A stretch of DNA of 64,000 nt from a virus: the IMG/VR virus record IMGVR_UViG_3300032214_001462, positions 16,663 to 80,662 of that record. One strand, 5' to 3'. Shown here piece after piece: positions 38,573-47,998 of this stretch (its first letter is position 1; each line of letters starts with the position of its first letter). The position numbers and the translations under genes were made by a program. Below the pieces are notes generated by a model, which had not been told where the DNA came from, searched no databases, and saw nothing but the letters and a program-made list of their open reading frames with translations.

Positions 38573-38997
38573 TATCCAATCCTTCCAAAGGTGCGGTTTT
38601 TATACATCTTGTCGACAACACCTTCTTTGCCCCTGGTATCGGTCTGATCGATCTCCTTGTTTTTTGCAAAAGATTGCACTAATTGATTCCAGGGAATCCT
38701 CAAAACTGCTTTCTTTTTGTGATCTGGGGAAATGTTGACGTAATGGATACCCTCTACCCAGCCCTTTTCTGGATTTTTACGCCCAATTGCAATCCAATTA
38801 CGCACGGTTTGATCCGAGACACCTAAACGTCTACCACATTCTTCTGTCGAAATGTACTCGTCGCAGTAAGCCTCAGGATTTAATACGTCAGTCTCACCGC
38901 TTGAATAGCGACTATGCCACATAGAGGCAAGGATGTTCTTGATACCCTTCAATTCGTGGGCAACATCTTCAAATCCTTTTCTTATCCCGTAATTCAT
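38572..38997 (-). CDS. Helix-turn-helix regulator
   Basis: A 141-residue protein. Residues 49-68 (ISTEECGRRLGVSDQTVRNW) form a MerR/excisionase-type helix-turn-helix, followed by a wing-like section (EGIHYVNISPDHKK). It is the first gene of the leftward unit that ends with dCTP deaminase and probably regulates it or acts on the divergent gene at 39046. Confidence 0.65.
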   Translation of the reverse strand: MNYGIRKGFEDVAHELKGIKNILASMWHSRYSSGETDVLNPEAYCDEYISTEECGRRLGVSDQTVRNWIAIGRKNPEKGWVEGIHYVNISPDHKKKAVLRIPWNQLVQSFAKNKEIDQTDTRGKEGVVDKMYKNRTFGRIG

Positions 38998-39045
38998 AGC
39001 AGAACAGTTTTTTAAATGCTAGTGTGTGAGAAAGTTTTTTGCGTT

Positions 39046-39357
39046 ATGGAAGAGCAAATCCCACCCAGCCAAGCAATACCTAGCTTTGAAGGTAAGATCA
39101 CGCCGGAGCAGCTGGCAGAAATGAAGGCAAGAGCACGTGAGCTTGCAATTCAACAAACCTTGGCGCAACAGGCGGCACTACAGGCAAGCCAGCCACAGCA
39201 ACCACAACAACCACAGTTTGTTTACGTAAGGCGCAACTTAACAGTTGCTGAAATTCTGTTGGTATTCCTCATTTCTTTGGGAATTGTAACAGGAATTCAA
39301 TGGTCTTGGAACATGCTTTCAAATGTATTGCCAAGGATTGAAGTAAAGGTTCGTTAA
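39046..39357 (+). CDS. Single-pass membrane protein
   Basis: A 103-residue protein starting MEEQIPPSQ. It has a Gln/Pro-rich N-terminal half and one membrane helix at about residues 68-88 (VAEILLVFLISLGIVTGIQW), followed by a short external end. An earlier in-frame start exists but has no ribosome site. Possible roles are holin, spanin-like protein or virion protein; the sequence does not decide. Confidence 0.55.
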   Translation: MEEQIPPSQAIPSFEGKITPEQLAEMKARARELAIQQTLAQQAALQASQPQQPQQPQFVYVRRNLTVAEILLVFLISLGIVTGIQWSWNMLSNVLPRIEVKVR

Positions 39358-39402
39358 ATAAGACGAACTATAATTAGGAGAAAGAGTTGCGCAGTAAAGT
39401 AG

Positions 39403-40707
39403 GTGTCAAACAGGAGAATTTCTGAATTTCCGTCAATTAACGGAATTCAAATTGTTGATCAGGATCTTCTGACCTTGGTTGACGTTTTCGAAGCGGACCC
39501 TACGCTGCGCAATAAAAAAATTACGTTTACTGAATTTAGAAATTACCTAGATCAATACTATACAAATACATCAGGAACAACTTTCAATGGTAATGTCGTC
39601 ATCAATGGCGACCTTACGGTAACAGGTACTACCTCTATTGGTGATATCACCTTTACGGATCTTGTAACCTTTAGTGGCGTTATTGTACAAAACAGTTTAT
39701 ACGCCTCTGGTACCGTAGGTGCATCTAGCGTTACAGGCGACAGTGCAATCTTTACAAACTTTGTTGCTGGTACCGGGCGCTTTTTAAACGAGGTATCAGG
39801 ACAAGTCATAACAGGCAATACGATCAGGGCAACAAACATAACAGGAGTATCTGGGGTATTTACCACTTCTGTTACAAGCTCACTCGTTAATGCCACAACA
39901 GTTCAGGCGAACGTTGTTAACAGCGTCTCCGGCATTTTCACATCACAAATCTCTGGCGCCACCGTTACAGGAGATACGGTCAGAGCAACTAGCATAACTG
40001 GCGTATCAGGCGTCTTTACTCAAAACCTATTCGGTGCCACAGTAACCGGAAATACGGTTGCTGCTACAACCGGTACATTTAGGAACGTAACCACCAGTGG
40101 TCAAGTAGTACAAGATACATTAACAGTATCAGGGTTTCTTAATGTACCAGGCTCGGGTCAGTTTAATACACTCACAGGCACTAGCGCAGGCTTTGCAACT
40201 GTTACTGGTCAAGTAGTAACAGGAATAACTGCAAACTTTGTTTCAGGTATTTTTACAAATTCTTTATCTGGCACAACTGTAACTGGAAACGTAATCAATG
40301 CAGCGACATTAAACGCAGTTAGCGGTGTATTTACCACGCGTGTTTCAGGAACAACTGTCACTGGTAATCAACTGTACTTCACTTCTGGAACGTTCCAGAA
40401 TCTTAATGCCACCAACATGACGTTCGGTGGGGACCAAACAATTAGCGGTTCTTTTACAGTTCTTGGAGCCGGCTCTTATGGATCTGGGCTTTTAATTACG
40501 GGTGGCATCAGTGGAGATTCAGCTAGTTTTACAACGGTATCCGGACAGACAGTAACCGGAGAGACTGGTTTATTTACAAATATAACTGGAAGTACAGTCA
40601 CAATTACAACTCCATCTGGAGCAACGCCAGCACTTATCTGCTCAGGTGTGGTATCAGGAAGCACAAGTGGTTTTGTAATTAAAGGCCCACTAATTGTTCT
40701 TCCTTGA
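39403..40707 (+). CDS. Tail fibre with beta-helical repeats
   Basis: A 434-residue protein with GTG start and TATAAT 28 bases upstream (39369-39374). The N-terminal part (LLTLVDVFEADPTLRNKKIT) is typical of cyanophage fibre attachment domains. It is followed by at least ten repeats of about 20-35 residues of the type VSGVFTxxVSGTTVTGNxI, which fit a long beta-helical shaft. It probably joins the fibre encoded downstream. Confidence 0.75.
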   Translation: MSNRRISEFPSINGIQIVDQDLLTLVDVFEADPTLRNKKITFTEFRNYLDQYYTNTSGTTFNGNVVINGDLTVTGTTSIGDITFTDLVTFSGVIVQNSLYASGTVGASSVTGDSAIFTNFVAGTGRFLNEVSGQVITGNTIRATNITGVSGVFTTSVTSSLVNATTVQANVVNSVSGIFTSQISGATVTGDTVRATSITGVSGVFTQNLFGATVTGNTVAATTGTFRNVTTSGQVVQDTLTVSGFLNVPGSGQFNTLTGTSAGFATVTGQVVTGITANFVSGIFTNSLSGTTVTGNVINAATLNAVSGVFTTRVSGTTVTGNQLYFTSGTFQNLNATNMTFGGDQTISGSFTVLGAGSYGSGLLITGGISGDSASFTTVSGQTVTGETGLFTNITGSTVTITTPSGATPALICSGVVSGSTSGFVIKGPLIVLP

Positions 40708-40747
40708 GTTAATGGAATCCATTTAAAATAATAAAAAGGGTAACAAA

Positions 40748-42763
40748 ATGAATTACGGTACCATCAAAGTTGATCAAATTACATTTACTAATGCTGGCGT
40801 CGACGATACGTTGACTGTTTCTGGCATCATGCAGTCGATGTCAGGCAGCATGACTGTAACTGGCACCGTTCAAGGCGAGACAATTATTGGTACGAGTACT
40901 GTTTCAGGTGCAACTGTAACTGGAAATATAGGTCAGTTTACTGTAATTACGGGAGGCTCTGCTGGCTTTACCACAATTACAGGTACTACCGTAACGGGAA
41001 CGACTGCTAATTTTGTTAGTGGTGTTTTTTCAGCTGAGGTATCTGGATTAACAGTAAGGGGAACAACTGTTTCTGGTGCAACAGTCACAGGCGATGTAGG
41101 AAGTTTTGCCACCCTTACTGGTGGCGTCGTAACGTTAACTTCTGGCGTTTTTGGTGCAGGCACTGCAGCCCTGCCAAGTATCTCATTTAGTGGTGATCCC
41201 AACACTGGAATCTATAGCCCTGGTGCAGACCAAGTAGCCATCAGCACTGCTGGGTCTGGCAGGTTTTTTGTCAGCGACACAAAAGTTCAAGTCAGTAATC
41301 CGGGTAATACTGCTGAGTTTGATGTAGGTGCTGGTGCAACTGGAAATAACTTTGCGGTTGTCAACCTAATTGGAGATACAACCTATCCAACCTTTGGTTT
41401 ACGAATAATACGTATTAACGCAGGAGCAAATGCAGATAGTCAAATCAACCATAGGGGAACTGGCCCGCTTGCGCTAAATGCAATAGACGCTGGAAATATC
41501 CAATTCAAGACAACCAACACCGAACGCCTGCGCATCACCTCGGCAGGGCTTGTAGGCATAGGGACCAGTTCGCCTGATAACCTACTATCCGTTCGGTCTA
41601 CATCTGAAGTCATTAATTACACAGCCGCAGACTTTAGAAGCAACGCTGCGGGAACCGGACTATCCAACACTTATATAAAACTAGAAAAGGGGAGCGGCTT
41701 TGGCGGAGCAATCGGCGGTTTTATTGAGCAAGGTGTTGGCTCCGGCCTAAAACTTTCGACATTAAACTCTGGAACGATTTCAGATGTAGTTGTTATACGA
41801 GATACAGGCCGTGTAGGGATTGGCACTACGAGCCCTGGCAATACACTAGACATCTCGCCCGGCTCAGCAGGAGATGTACTGCGCATCCGTGGTGGTACTG
41901 GCGGTACATCTATTGTTCAATTTACTGATAATACGGCATCGGCTCAATGGGGTACTATTGCTACTACCTCTAGCTCTGCTGATTTAACGCATAGTTCTGT
42001 CGTTCGATTTTTAACGGCATCCTCCGAACGCGCCCGCATCGACAGCTCCGGCAGGCTCTTAGTTGGTACGTCTACTAGCACCAACGTTATCGGTGTTGAG
42101 TCTGGACTACAGGTTCAAGGAACAGGAGCAGGCTCTTTTATCACCTCAGCAAGGTGGGCAAACAGCGCAGATAACCCAGGCTTCTTATTCGCAAAATCCC
42201 GTGGAGCTTCGGTCGGCACAAGAGGCGTTGTATCAAATGGAGACGCTCTTGGCATTCTTTATTTCACTGGTGACGATGGTACAAACTTTGTCCAAGCAGC
42301 AACTATTCAAGCCAGTGTAGACGGCACCCCTGGCGCTAATGACATGCCAGGCCGACTAGTGTTCTCCACTACTGCGGATGGGGCGAGTTCTCCGACGGAG
42401 CGGATGCGCATTGCACAAAATGGTGTTATCACGATTCAAAATGGTGCTGTTGCTGTTATCGGTACACTTACAGATGCAGCTACAATCACACCAGACCTAG
42501 CAGCAGATTGTAATTTTACAGTCACACTCGGTGGTAGTCGTACCATTGCTAACCCCACTAATATCACAGCTGGTCAAAGTGGTTCTATCTTCATTGTGCA
42601 AGATGCCACTGGATCACGTACACTGAGCTGGGGTAGCTATTGGGATTTCCCTGGTGGTACAGCTCCTACACTATCAACAGCTGCTAATGCTATTGATCGT
42701 GTGGATTATATTGTTCGCAGTGCTACATCAATTCACACTGTCTTTACTGCTAATTATTCCTGA
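40748..42763 (+). CDS. Tail fibre / receptor-binding protein
   Basis: A 671-residue protein. Residues 1-130 continue the TVTGN beta-helix repeats of the preceding gene. Residues 130-560 contain repeats of the type (T/S)ERLRITSAGLVGIGTSSP, common in phage fibres. The C-terminal 120 residues (SGSIFIVQDATGSRTLSWGS) are a typical fibre tip domain. TAAAAT lies 18 bases upstream (40724-40729). The shared repeat with 39403 indicates duplication within the fibre locus. Confidence 0.78.
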   Translation: MNYGTIKVDQITFTNAGVDDTLTVSGIMQSMSGSMTVTGTVQGETIIGTSTVSGATVTGNIGQFTVITGGSAGFTTITGTTVTGTTANFVSGVFSAEVSGLTVRGTTVSGATVTGDVGSFATLTGGVVTLTSGVFGAGTAALPSISFSGDPNTGIYSPGADQVAISTAGSGRFFVSDTKVQVSNPGNTAEFDVGAGATGNNFAVVNLIGDTTYPTFGLRIIRINAGANADSQINHRGTGPLALNAIDAGNIQFKTTNTERLRITSAGLVGIGTSSPDNLLSVRSTSEVINYTAADFRSNAAGTGLSNTYIKLEKGSGFGGAIGGFIEQGVGSGLKLSTLNSGTISDVVVIRDTGRVGIGTTSPGNTLDISPGSAGDVLRIRGGTGGTSIVQFTDNTASAQWGTIATTSSSADLTHSSVVRFLTASSERARIDSSGRLLVGTSTSTNVIGVESGLQVQGTGAGSFITSARWANSADNPGFLFAKSRGASVGTRGVVSNGDALGILYFTGDDGTNFVQAATIQASVDGTPGANDMPGRLVFSTTADGASSPTERMRIAQNGVITIQNGAVAVIGTLTDAATITPDLAADCNFTVTLGGSRTIANPTNITAGQSGSIFIVQDATGSRTLSWGSYWDFPGGTAPTLSTAANAIDRVDYIVRSATSIHTVFTANYS

Positions 42764-42778
42764 TTAGAGAGAAATATC

Positions 42779-45202
42779 ATGGCCCTTTTTCACGACAGTG
42801 CAATCGTTGGTGCAAGCGGACAAGCTGGTGGTGCACAATATAAAATTGAGCGCAGCCTGAGGTTTAACTCAGCGGACTCGGCGTACCTCAACCGCACACC
42901 AGCATCAGCGGGCAACAGGAAGACGTGGACTTGGAGTGGGTGGGTCAAAAGAAGTGCGGTTGGCTCCGGCGACCAAATGCTTTTTTCGACTGGCACTACT
43001 GGGGCTACCACATCGGCCGTCATCTTTTTTAGAAACGATGCTTTTGTATTCTCTACTCTTTCCGCCGACATCTTAGCCACATCTGCTCTGTTTCGTGACC
43101 CTTCCGCTTGGTATCACTTCGTTGTCTTATTTGATTCTACGCAAGCTGCTGCCTCGGCTCGGCTTCGCTTTTTTGTGAACGGATCAGAAATTAGCCAGTT
43201 CTCCATCGATGCTCGGTTGACGCAAATCTCTCAAAATACGGATTACGGGTTTAATCTTAATCAAGTGCACGAGATAGGTCGTTTTACATTTGATAGCTCT
43301 CGCTATTTGAACGGTTACCTCGCGGACGTTCACTTCATCGACGGCCAAGCCCTAACTCCCACGAGCTTCGGCGAGTTTGATACCAATAACATCTGGCAGC
43401 CCAAGGCATACACCGGCACCTACGGCACTAACGGGTTCCAACTTAAGTTTGCTGATAACAGCAACAACACTGCCACCACACTCGGTAAAGACACCAGCGG
43501 CAACGGCAATAACTGGACACCAAATAACCTCAGCGTGACGGCTGGTGCTGGTAACGATTCGCTGGTAGATAGCCCGACGAACTACGGCACCGACACAGCC
43601 GCTGGCGGTGAGGTGAGGGGGAATTATTGCACTCTGAATCCGCTTGCAAAAGGTTCTGCACTGACGCTATCAAATGGCAATCTAGACTTAAGTGATAGCG
43701 GCAGCGCGTCTCCAGTAGTAGGCAGTACGTTTGCTGTAAACTCCGGCAAATGGTATTATGAAGTCACGCTTGGAAACCAATTTTCATATATTGGTTTATC
43801 TGCGCCTACAGTTTTATCTACCTCTGTAAGTTTTCTTGGTGCTATATCTGGTCAGATAGTATTTAACACTGGCACAACCTCATTTAGTTGGATAGATGGG
43901 GTTGTGTATAACTACTCAACTGCATCATCATGTACTACAGGTGATGTAATAGGTGTGGCGTTAAACTTTGATACCGGCGTACTTACATTTTACAAGAACG
44001 GTGTAAGTCAAGGACAATTTGGAACAAATGTATTAACTGGTCGGACATTAACTCCAGCATTTAAATCGAATACGTCTACATCCGCGTCATTTAATTTCGG
44101 CCAACGCACCTTCGCCTACCCGCTAAGCGGATTCAAAGCACTCTGCACACAAAACCTGCCCACACCCACCATCACCAATGGTGCCACCGTCTTTGACGCC
44201 AAGCTCTACACCGGAAACGGCAGCACGCAAACCATTAGTGGGCTAGGGTTCTCGCCGGATTTTGTATGGCTAAAAGCACGAAATAACAGTTTTGTTCACG
44301 GCTTATTTGACACGGTGAGAGGGGCTTCAAGGTTCCTTGTTTCAAACAGTACAGTCGCAGAGCTTGTTAACGAGGTAGATGGATTCCTGTCTGCTTTTAA
44401 CTCTGACGGATTCACTCTTTCTGCGGGCACCAACTCTTCAAATACGTTCAACTCAAATGCAGGCACACAAGTTGCCTGGTGCTGGGACGCGGGCAGCTCT
44501 ACCGTCACCAACACACAAGGCAGCATCACTAGTCAGGTGAGGGCAAATGCTAGTGCGGGGTTTTCGATTGCTACTTTTACAGGACCAACATCAGGCACAA
44601 GCACTGTTGGGCATGGATTAAATATTGCTCCAGGGCTGATCATTACCAAAGTAAGAAACTTAACCGGAGGTGGTTGGGTTGTCTACCACTCAAGCATCGG
44701 AGCAACCGGCTCGTTGGCATTAAATTCAACAGCTGCAACTGACACAAACATTGGTTATTACAACAACACTGCGCCCACGTCTTCTGTTTTCAGTCTTGGA
44801 AGTTTCTACGCAATTTCTCCTACTCCTTATGACTTTCTTGCCTACTGCTTCGCCCCAGTAGCCGGGTACTCTAGTTTCGGCAGCTACACCGGCAACGGCA
44901 GCACAGATGGGCCGTTTGTTTATACCGGATTTAGGCCGAAGTTTGTGCTCGTGAAAGGCAGCTCTACTGTTTCTGAATGGTGGATAAACGACTCAGTGAG
45001 GAGTGCCTACAACCAAACCGCAAACAATCTGGTGCCCAATAGCTCTGCGGCAGAATACACGGCAAATGATTTTAATTCCATTGATATCCTGTCAAACGGA
45101 TTCAAGATGCGAAATACCAACAACAGTTCAAATGCCAATGGCAATACCTACATCTACGCCGCCTTCGCCGAATCACCCTTCCAGTTTTCTAGGGCGCGCT
45201 AG
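42779..45202 (+). CDS. Receptor-binding fibre with lectin-like domains
   Basis: An 807-residue protein. Residues 25-190 fit a LamG/concanavalin-like fold (SLRFNSADSAYLNRTPASAG, FVVLFDSTQAAASARLRFFV, LNGYLADVHFIDGQ). Residues 300-450 resemble a SPRY domain (VNSGKWYYEVTLG; IGVALNFDTGVLTFYKNGVS). The C-terminal half holds repeated YTGNGSTQTISGLGF-type modules. Such proteins bind cell-surface sugars and set host range. Confidence 0.8.
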   Translation: MALFHDSAIVGASGQAGGAQYKIERSLRFNSADSAYLNRTPASAGNRKTWTWSGWVKRSAVGSGDQMLFSTGTTGATTSAVIFFRNDAFVFSTLSADILATSALFRDPSAWYHFVVLFDSTQAAASARLRFFVNGSEISQFSIDARLTQISQNTDYGFNLNQVHEIGRFTFDSSRYLNGYLADVHFIDGQALTPTSFGEFDTNNIWQPKAYTGTYGTNGFQLKFADNSNNTATTLGKDTSGNGNNWTPNNLSVTAGAGNDSLVDSPTNYGTDTAAGGEVRGNYCTLNPLAKGSALTLSNGNLDLSDSGSASPVVGSTFAVNSGKWYYEVTLGNQFSYIGLSAPTVLSTSVSFLGAISGQIVFNTGTTSFSWIDGVVYNYSTASSCTTGDVIGVALNFDTGVLTFYKNGVSQGQFGTNVLTGRTLTPAFKSNTSTSASFNFGQRTFAYPLSGFKALCTQNLPTPTITNGATVFDAKLYTGNGSTQTISGLGFSPDFVWLKARNNSFVHGLFDTVRGASRFLVSNSTVAELVNEVDGFLSAFNSDGFTLSAGTNSSNTFNSNAGTQVAWCWDAGSSTVTNTQGSITSQVRANASAGFSIATFTGPTSGTSTVGHGLNIAPGLIITKVRNLTGGGWVVYHSSIGATGSLALNSTAATDTNIGYYNNTAPTSSVFSLGSFYAISPTPYDFLAYCFAPVAGYSSFGSYTGNGSTDGPFVYTGFRPKFVLVKGSSTVSEWWINDSVRSAYNQTANNLVPNSSAAEYTANDFNSIDILSNGFKMRNTNNSSNANGNTYIYAAFAESPFQFSRAR

Positions 45203-45266
45203 TAGTGACCACCTCTTCTCTTGCTTAAAAGGGATAAGTTAAAATAAAGAAAATAGTCCTATAAAT

Positions 45267-45764
45267 ATGTTCATCCTGGATGGAAAGCCACTCTCTCCTG
45301 ATGTGGCTTTTACACATGACGATATACAATATCCCGCTAATTGGTTACGTTTAAGTACACCAGAAGAGCGGGAAGCCATTGGCATCACAGAAGTTCCTGA
45401 TCCCGCTCCCTACGATCAGCGTTTCTACTGGGGCTATGACAGTGATGGGAACCTCATCCCTAAGGACCACACCCAGCTGGTGGAGCAGTGGACGCAACAA
45501 ACACGCCAAACTGCTAATACACTTCTGTTCCCAAGTGATTGGATGATCATTCGAGAAGCTGATAACGGCATCGCTGTTGATCCAAACTGGCGCACCTGGC
45601 GGGAAAACGTACGTTTAGCAGCAGGCAGCAAGAATTTTGAAATTGAAGCAACAACTGCAACAGATGAGTTGGCTGCTTACATTACGGGCGTTGATTATCC
45701 CACCTGGCCGCCAAGTCCAGATGCACCTGTTGTAGAAGAACCTACCGTCACGACAGAGAACTAA
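45267..45764 (+). CDS. Tail fibre assembly chaperone-like protein
   Basis: A 165-residue protein after the fibre genes. TLLFPSDWMIIREADNGIAV followed by WRTWRENVRLAA matches the pattern of DUF4376/tail-fibre-assembly proteins (T-D-W-x-x-x-R and W-x-x-x-R-x-x-[IV]-R). TAAAAT lies 21 bases upstream (45240-45245). The N-terminal part is likely to bind the fibre tip. Confidence 0.65.
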   Translation: MFILDGKPLSPDVAFTHDDIQYPANWLRLSTPEEREAIGITEVPDPAPYDQRFYWGYDSDGNLIPKDHTQLVEQWTQQTRQTANTLLFPSDWMIIREADNGIAVDPNWRTWRENVRLAAGSKNFEIEATTATDELAAYITGVDYPTWPPSPDAPVVEEPTVTTEN

Positions 45765-45809
45765 AAACACTTATTGAATATTGTCGTAAAATAATAAAAA
45801 ACATTAGCC

Positions 45810-46133
45810 ATGGCTAACACACTTTGGGATATTGCTCAGCTTGAGCGTCATCTTCCTGATGGTGATACCTGTCCAGATGGTGCTGTCTACACTGCACACT
45901 GGACGGCATCCCTGGAAGAAAACGGTGAATCAGCCAGTTGTTATGGCTCCGTTGGTTTTAGTGCTCCTGATCCGGATACCTTTGTACCTTTCAGCCAGCT
46001 CACCAAAGAAGAAGTCATCAACTGGGTATTTGAAGCCTTGGGACCAGATCAAATTGTTACCATTGAAGAAGGTCTTTACAACCAAATCCAACAAAAGATC
46101 AACCCAACTTCAGAAACTGGTGTACCTTGGTAA
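45810..46133 (+). CDS. Small conserved-looking protein
   Basis: A 107-residue acidic protein with Trp-rich beta segments (VYTAHWTASLEENGESASCY) and an amphipathic helix (TKEEVINWVFEALGPDQI). TAAAAT lies 17 bases upstream (45787-45792). Found beside the fibre chaperone, it may be a tail protein. No named family recognised. Confidence 0.5.
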   Translation: MANTLWDIAQLERHLPDGDTCPDGAVYTAHWTASLEENGESASCYGSVGFSAPDPDTFVPFSQLTKEEVINWVFEALGPDQIVTIEEGLYNQIQQKINPTSETGVPW

Positions 46134-46167
46134 TTTTTGTTATACTTTTTGAAGTTATTTGTTCGTT

Positions 46168-46353
46168 ATGGCTTGCAAAAAGTCTGAGTTAGTGAGCGCC
46201 ATCAATTCATTTGGCTCTGCACGTGCTACCGGTGACGGTAACCTCATTGCTTTCTCTGCTAATCTCATCGGTCAATTGATTGATACGATTGAGTTTGCCC
46301 CAGAAGAGGAAGCAGTAGAAGACGCAGAAGTCAAAGAAGCCGTACCTGCTTGA
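46168..46353 (+). CDS. Small protein, unknown function
   Basis: A 61-residue protein starting MACKKSELVSAINSFGSARA, helical with a strongly acidic tail (EEEAVEDAEVKEA). TATACT lies 21 bases upstream (46141-46146). No family recognised. Confidence 0.5.
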   Translation: MACKKSELVSAINSFGSARATGDGNLIAFSANLIGQLIDTIEFAPEEEAVEDAEVKEAVPA

Positions 46354-46395
46354 TTATTTAGTTGACCTAGAGTAATACAAAGGCTCTAGGTCGAT

Positions 46396-47508
46396 ATGGC
46401 AATCAAACTTAAGGATGCTGCTAAGTTTTTTGTAGAAGAAACACATCAAATCGCAGCATGGGATTGGCTCCAGTCTCGGGTTTCCACCGAAGACCTGGAG
46501 CTTTTTGCTGACAAATATCGCAATAAAGAAAAACCAAACGCAGAATTAGCTAATACATGGGAAGGAGTTGTTGCAGCTGCTAAACAAGCAGGTAGCAAAT
46601 GGCCCGAATGTGTTGCTGCCCAATGGGCACTTGAATCAGGGTGGGGTAAACACACCTCAGGTAAAAATAACTACTTTGGTTTGAAAGGATCAGGATCAGA
46701 AGTCAGTACACAAGAATTTATTAATGGCAAGTGGGTAACAATCAAAGCTGGCTTCCTTGATTTTCCCGACTTACAAACCTGTGTTTGCTACTTAGTTGAT
46801 CGCTGGTATAAAGATTTTGGTCGATTTAAAGGTGTCAATCGCGCAACCAGTAGGAATGAATGCGCTCAGTTATTGGTCAAGGAAGGCTACGCCACTGATC
46901 CAGCTTATAGTACAAAATTAATACAGATCCTTGACAATAAACTAGGCACACCTGGTGCCAACAGCAATGATGTAATCAATGAAAAAATACTTTCAGTTCC
47001 ATATGAATATCAATTAGACAATAAATCTGGCAAGGGATACAGAGAGTGTTTTTCATCTACTTGCGCAATGATTGCTAAATATTATGGAAAAGTTAAATCA
47101 GACGATGAATACAATCAAATTCGCTCCAAGTATGGAGACACAACTTCAAAAGATGCACAGCTAGCTGCACTGAGATCCTTGGGACTGAATGCAAAATTTA
47201 TTACGAATGGCAATCCCGCGTTACTTGAAAATGAAATTAGGAACGGTAGACCAGTTGCAGTTGGTTGGTTACATCAAGGAGTAGTATCAAAACCAATTGG
47301 CGGTGGTCACTGGACTTGCTGCATTGGCTTTACGCCAACACATTTTGTATTCAACGATCCAAATGGAGAAGCCAATCTCATTAACGGAGGCTATGTCAAG
47401 CACAGCCCTGAAGCTGGTAAAGGCGTAAAGTACAGTCGCAAAAATTGGCTACCAAGATGGGAGTGCGACGGAAAGAATACAGGCTGGGCAATACTAGTAA
47501 ACAAATGA
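46396..47508 (+). CDS. Two-domain wall hydrolase: GH73-type glucosaminidase plus C39-like peptidase
   Basis: A 370-residue protein. Residues about 55-190 form a FlgJ/GH73-type glucosaminidase with the catalytic Glu in AAQWALESGWGKHTSGKNNY. Residues about 200-370 resemble papain-like C39 peptidases: Cys in YRECFSSTCAMIAKYY, His in IGGGHWTCCIGF and the third residue in FNDPNGEAN. One protein would cut both glycan and peptide. Coupled to 47505 by ATGA. Confidence 0.8.
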   Translation: MAIKLKDAAKFFVEETHQIAAWDWLQSRVSTEDLELFADKYRNKEKPNAELANTWEGVVAAAKQAGSKWPECVAAQWALESGWGKHTSGKNNYFGLKGSGSEVSTQEFINGKWVTIKAGFLDFPDLQTCVCYLVDRWYKDFGRFKGVNRATSRNECAQLLVKEGYATDPAYSTKLIQILDNKLGTPGANSNDVINEKILSVPYEYQLDNKSGKGYRECFSSTCAMIAKYYGKVKSDDEYNQIRSKYGDTTSKDAQLAALRSLGLNAKFITNGNPALLENEIRNGRPVAVGWLHQGVVSKPIGGGHWTCCIGFTPTHFVFNDPNGEANLINGGYVKHSPEAGKGVKYSRKNWLPRWECDGKNTGWAILVNK

Positions 47509-47666
47509 AGAAATATAAAGACAAACCAACACGCATTAACATGTGTTGGCAAATCGGTGATGAAAAAAAATGCGTGACTCTACCAAAAGAGCACGCATAC
47601 GAAACAAAAGATTGGGTAGAAGAACAAGGGGGAGTCGTCTTCTGGACTCAGGTCTTGCCTGATTGA
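47505..47666 (+). CDS. 53-residue basic protein
   Basis: Starts MKKYKDKPTRINMCWQIGDE with an ATGA overlap to the hydrolase gene, so it is probably co-translated. It contains WVEEQGGVVFWTQVL near the end. Its stop abuts the stop of the convergent holin-like gene. No family recognised; being coupled to a wall hydrolase it might be a partner or inhibitor. Confidence 0.5.
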   Translation: MKKYKDKPTRINMCWQIGDEKKCVTLPKEHAYETKDWVEEQGGVVFWTQVLPD

Positions 47667-47831
47667 TCAGCGCTGCTTGGCACGACCGATAACTAAGGCG
47701 GCAATCTCAATTAACTTATAGAGCTTGCCAACAAGCTTGTCATCAGAAGGTGTCGGGGTCAATGCGCAAATGGCAGAAGCAGCTGCATGGATAGCGAGAG
47801 CTACTTCGAGATACTGGTTAAGGTGTTCCAT
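47667..47831 (-). CDS. Holin candidate
   Basis: A 54-residue protein with two hydrophobic helices: YLEVALAIHAAASAICAL (residues 7-24) and KLIEIAALVIGRA (residues 39-51). They are separated by TPTPSDDKLVGKLY, and the end is basic. This hairpin layout and the TPTP-DD turn resemble small holin-like proteins of cyanophages. It lies next to, but opposite, the two-domain wall hydrolase. No other clear holin was seen in the window. Confidence 0.5.
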   Translation of the reverse strand: MEHLNQYLEVALAIHAAASAICALTPTPSDDKLVGKLYKLIEIAALVIGRAKQR

Positions 47832-47881
47832 GGTTATATTCCATTTCCTTAATTCTAAAAGTATATGTCTAAATTAAATAT

Positions 47882-47998
47882 CTAGACATCATAAATACGG
47901 CAGCCCAATGCACTTGGGTTTTGCTCACAGTATAAATGCCAAGGATGAGTTTGTTTAAGAGCTTTTTTACTGAAAATAGAAAGTAAATATTTAATCAT
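47882..47998 (-). CDS. 38-residue protein
   Basis: A short frame starting MIKYLLSIFSKKALKQ and ending CEQNPSALGCRIYDV. The ATG overlaps the stop of 47995-48750 (ATGA), which supports translation. The C-terminal HPWHLYCEQNPSALGC type is familiar to me from small cyanophage proteins without known function. Confidence 0.5.
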   Translation of the reverse strand: MIKYLLSIFSKKALKQTHPWHLYCEQNPSALGCRIYDV

